A stretch of DNA of 64,000 nucleotides from an uncultured Prevotellaceae bacterium. GTDB lineage: Bacteria; Bacteroidota; Bacteroidia; Bacteroidales; Muribaculaceae. The stretch lies in assembly GCA_900319525.1 (NCBI GenBank), contig ONOU01000003.1, positions 148,380 to 212,379 on the forward strand. The letters run 5' to 3'. The notes under the pieces were generated by a model. That model was not told where the DNA came from, searched no databases, and worked only from the letters and a program-made list of their open reading frames with translations. The position numbers were made by a program, and so were the translations under genes. Of the stretch, positions 61,672 through 64,000 are shown in pieces. The stretch's first letter is position 1, and every line of letters starts with the position of its first letter.

Positions 61672-61792
61672 AGTTTAGGGCTTAGGGCTTAGGGCTTAGA
61701 GTTTAGAGTTTAGAGTGCTCGCTGGCGCTCGCAGGTTAGGGCTTAGAGCTCGCTGCGCGAGAGGTCTAGAGTCTAGAGTTTAGGGCTTAGAG
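61667..61792 (+). repeat. Heptamer (TTTAGGG/CTTAGAG) array with CTCGC palindromes
   Basis: From 61667 to 61715 seven heptamers run in perfect phase (TCTAGAG, TTTAGGG, CTTAGGG twice, CTTAGAG, TTTAGAG twice). A second short run is at 61765-61792. They are interleaved with palindromes CTCGC-TATC-GCGAG (61650-61663) and CTCGC-TGC-GCGAG (61749-61761). Confidence 0.85.
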
Positions 61793-61828
61793 GGGGCTCA
61801 TCCGATAAAAGGTGGTGTGGTGTGGCCC

Positions 61829-61890
61829 CAGCGGAAAATAAGCGGGGGCAAGCATGAGGTCGAAAGACCTCGCCAAGGCCAAAGGCCTTG
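61829..61890 (+). repeat. 62-bp structured dispersed repeat, copy B
   Basis: Matches 41108-41169 at 55 of 62 positions. It folds as GAGGTC-GAAA-GACCTC (perfect, GNRA-type loop) followed by CAAGGCC-AAA-GGCCTTG (perfect). Confidence 0.8.
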
Positions 61891-62288
61891 AATAGCGCAA
61901 ACCCCAGGGCGCACTGGCCGAAGGTGGCCTGGGGATCGAGGATACCAATCGGACGGGCCTCGAATGAGGGCCACTCATATCAGGCAAAATTATAAACAAA
62001 ATTGGATAAACTTGGCTGCGCCTCAGCCATTGAAGCAAGCTTCATGGCTTTCGACTTGCACAAGTTTTATCATAAAAATCTATTTTGTTTAATTTTTATA
62101 CAAATTTTTGTTTAATTTCTCGGTCGCAAGGCCGATTGAAAAACTGCGTCGAGTTTTGCAACAGCCTCTTATTATTGCAGCATTTGAATGATGACACGCC
62201 CTCGCTGATTGTCAATCAAACAAACTCATGTGCTCAAGTAAAATTCGCGTAATTCGCCGTTTTTTTTATAAGTGAACGCAATTTGTAC

Positions 62289-62296
62289 TATCTTTG
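62289..62296 (+). promoter_or_regulatory. -7 promoter box of gpmI
   Basis: TATCTTTG, 47 bases before the gpmI ATG. Confidence 0.55.
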
Positions 62297-62343
62297 CAGT
62301 TCCAAAATCAGGTTTAATAACAAAATAGGTAAAAAATACAATT

Positions 62344-63867
62344 ATGGCAAAGAAAGCATTATTGATGATTCTGGACGGTTGGGGCGAGGGTCCCAAGGGT
62401 CACAGCAACGCGATTTATAGTACCCCGACTCCTTATCTGGACTTCTTGCGTGCCGCTTATCCGCACAGCACGCTCAAGGCATGTGGCGAGGACGTGGGTC
62501 TGCCCGACGGACAGATGGGCAACAGCGAGGTGGGTCACCTCAACATCGGCGGCGGCCGTGTCGTCTATCAGGACCTTGTCAAGATCAACAAGAGCATCAA
62601 GGACGGCTCCATCATGCAGAACCCCGAGATCGTGAATGCCTACACCTATGCCAAGGAGAACGGCAAGGCGCTGCACATCATGGGACTGACCAGCACGGGT
62701 GGCGTGCACAGCTCGCAGGAGCACCTGATGGCCCTGTGTGACATCGCCAAGGAGTATGGCCTGGAGCGCGTGTTTGTGCACTGCTTCATGGACGGCCGTG
62801 ATACCGACCCCGAGAGCGGCAAGGGCTTTGTAAACACCGTTGCCGAGCACTGCAAGCACAGCGCCGGCGTGGTGGCTACGGTCATTGGCCGCTACTATGC
62901 CATGGACCGCAACAACAACTGGGACCGCATCAAGGTGGCCTATGACATGCTCACCGCCGGTGTGGGCAAGCAGAGCGACGACATGGTGAGGGCCATCCAG
63001 GAGTCCTATGACGAGGGCGTGACCGACGAGTTCATCAAGCCCATCGTCAACTCGACCGTTGACGGCCGCATCCAGGAGGACGACGTGGTCATCTTCTTCA
63101 ACTTCCGCAACGACCGCGCCAAGCAGATCACCATCGCCCTGACGCAGCAGGACAAGCCCGAGGACGGCATGACGGTCATCCCCGGCCTGCAGTACTATTG
63201 CATGACGCCCTATGACCCCACGTTCAAGGACGTGCACGTGCTCTTCCCCAAGGAGAATGTGGACAACACGCTGCCCGAGTACCTGTCGGGCCTAGGCAAG
63301 CGCCAGCTGCACATCGCCGAGACCGAGAAGTATGCCCACGTGACCTTCTTCTTTGGCGGTGGACGTGAGCAGCCCTTCGAGGGCGAGGACCGCATCCTGG
63401 TGCCGTCGCCCGACGTGGCCACCTATGACCTGAAGCCCGAGATGAGCGCCTATGAGGTGCGCGACAAGCTCGTTGCCGCCATCCGCGAGGACAAGTATGA
63501 CTTTATCGTGGTTAACTATGCCAACGGCGACATGGTGGGACACACCGGCGTGTATGAGGCCATCACCCAGGCCGTGAAGGCCGTTGACCGCTGTGTACAC
63601 GACACGGTAGAGGCCGCCAGGGCCACGGGCTATGAGGTCATCATCATTGCTGACCACGGTAACGCCGACCATGCCATCAACAGCGACGGCACTGCCAACA
63701 CTGCCCACTCGTTGAACCCCGTGCCCATCATCTATGTGACCGAGGATCCCGAGCTCATCATCAACACGGGCCGCTTGGCCGATGTCGCTCCCTCGATCCT
63801 CCAGATCATGGGACTGCCGCAGCCCAAGGAGATGACTGGCCACGGCCTCATCGACGTGACCAAGTAA
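62344..63867 (+). CDS. gpmI: 2,3-bisphosphoglycerate-independent phosphoglycerate mutase
   Basis: 507 residues, the standard iPGM length. It interconverts 3- and 2-phosphoglycerate in glycolysis with a phosphoserine intermediate and two Mn2+ ions. The nucleophile is S61 in [16 protein letters not shown]. Other signatures are [12 protein letters not shown] at the start, [34 protein letters not shown] and [11 protein letters not shown] near the end. It is a single-gene unit with its own promoter. Assignment is certain. Confidence 0.97.
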   Translation: MAKKALLMILDGWGEGPKGHSNAIYSTPTPYLDFLRAAYPHSTLKACGEDVGLPDGQMGNSEVGHLNIGGGRVVYQDLVKINKSIKDGSIMQNPEIVNAYTYAKENGKALHIMGLTSTGGVHSSQEHLMALCDIAKEYGLERVFVHCFMDGRDTDPESGKGFVNTVAEHCKHSAGVVATVIGRYYAMDRNNNWDRIKVAYDMLTAGVGKQSDDMVRAIQESYDEGVTDEFIKPIVNSTVDGRIQEDDVVIFFNFRNDRAKQITIALTQQDKPEDGMTVIPGLQYYCMTPYDPTFKDVHVLFPKENVDNTLPEYLSGLGKRQLHIAETEKYAHVTFFFGGGREQPFEGEDRILVPSPDVATYDLKPEMSAYEVRDKLVAAIREDKYDFIVVNYANGDMVGHTGVYEAITQAVKAVDRCVHDTVEAARATGYEVIIIADHGNADHAINSDGTANTAHSLNPVPIIYVTEDPELIINTGRLADVAPSILQIMGLPQPKEMTGHGLIDVTK

Positions 63868-63911
63868 CGGCCGGCCGGTTATCGGTACGACAACAAAAGA
63901 GTGTGTCATCA

Positions 63912-64000
63912 TGAAGTGCCCCCAAAAAGTTAGACGTTAAACACGTTTATAACTCACTATGGTATTGAGCTCGGTATTGTACCGGGCTCATACCATTTAA
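63912..64000 (+). mobile_element. Probable left end of an IS3-type insertion sequence (cut by the window edge)
   Basis: TGAAGTGCCCCCAAAAAGTT and the following AGACG resemble the terminal inverted repeat of IS3-family elements. It is followed by a strong hairpin at 63961-63994 (GGTAT-GAGC-CGGTA arms around TTG), of the kind that shields transposase translation. No transposase codons can be seen before the window ends. Confidence 0.45.

Larger units (their letters stand above)
61793..62343. other. Gene-free spacer with structured G/C-rich half and A/T-rich half
   Basis: 61793-61985 is G/C-rich and full of potential hairpins, including the 62-bp repeat copy B, CCCCAGG/CCTGGGG (about 61902-61934) and CGAGG/CCTCG (about 61938-61964). 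61986-62288 is A/T-rich without a credible ORF. The gpmI promoter lies at its end. Confidence 0.5.

Noticed and set aside
61667-61715. Telomere or linear replicon end
   Set aside because: TTTAGGG-like heptamers are only seven units long and are flanked on both sides by ordinary chromosomal genes.
61787-62038. 83-codon minus-strand frame in the spacer before gpmI
   Set aside because: It is a translation of the structured repeat; no promoter, ribosome site or family resemblance.

Overview
The window is ordinary chromosomal DNA from a gut-type member of the Bacteroidales (Prevotellaceae or Muribaculaceae-like; the sequence alone does not settle which). The reasons are the Bacteroidetes -7 promoter box (TAnnTTTG) in front of most transcription units, a type IX secretion plug protein (54024-55301) and a protein with a type IX-like C-terminal tail (13248-15449), paired GH92 mannosidases, Streptopain-like C10 proteases with dockerin tails, and the carboxynorspermidine route of polyamine synthesis (nspC). 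No rRNA, CRISPR array or complete mobile element is present; one tRNA-Cys is.

Layout. 0-5.4 kb: small metal-binding and membrane proteins, a metallophosphoesterase, an OprP-like porin and a three-gene set of unknowns (lipoprotein, internally duplicated acidic protein, small membrane protein). 5.5-13 kb: housekeeping (mazG, topB, tRNA-Cys, recJ-recQ). 13.2-20.3 kb: a secreted multi-domain protein, the korAB 2-oxoacid:ferredoxin oxidoreductase, a DUF445 protein and a LolA-like protein. 20.4-28.1 kb: ftsK, then the leftward unit small membrane protein-dxs-trkA-trkH. 28.3-36.7 kb: five consecutive leftward C10 cysteine protease genes, one broken by a frameshift, whose dockerin tails range from intact to eroded. 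37-40.8 kb: a redox operon (exported flavodoxin, DUF362, iron alcohol dehydrogenase, carboxymuconolactone decarboxylase/cupin). 41.2-50.3 kb: two GH92 enzymes, a serine hydrolase, an LTA-synthase-like enzyme and a purple-acid-phosphatase-like enzyme. 50.3-55.3 kb: prfA, DUF1893, mtnN, a calcium/sodium antiporter and the T9SS plug protein. 55.3-60.1 kb: a leftward group HsdR_N protein-uvrD-nspC-GxxExxY nuclease-like gene. 60.2-64 kb: an M64 peptidase, a repeat-rich spacer, gpmI and what looks like the left end of an IS3-type insertion sequence.

The most unusual material is partly between genes: (i) a 37-bp motif, CACGAAT-N13-CACGAAT-N3-CATGAAT, present four times around the GxxExxY gene and flanking it in inverted orientation; (ii) a 62-bp dispersed repeat (41.1 and 61.8 kb) that folds into two adjacent hairpins preserved between copies, one copy sitting behind a promoter with no gene; (iii) a precisely symmetric 82-bp dyad of GACAAC boxes; (iv) a perfect 7-bp-period TTTAGGG-like array and a perfect 9-bp-period TCTAGA array; (v) several promoters placed so close to the ATG that the mRNAs should be leaderless. 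Functions are assigned by family recognition from translated sequence; no database search was run.
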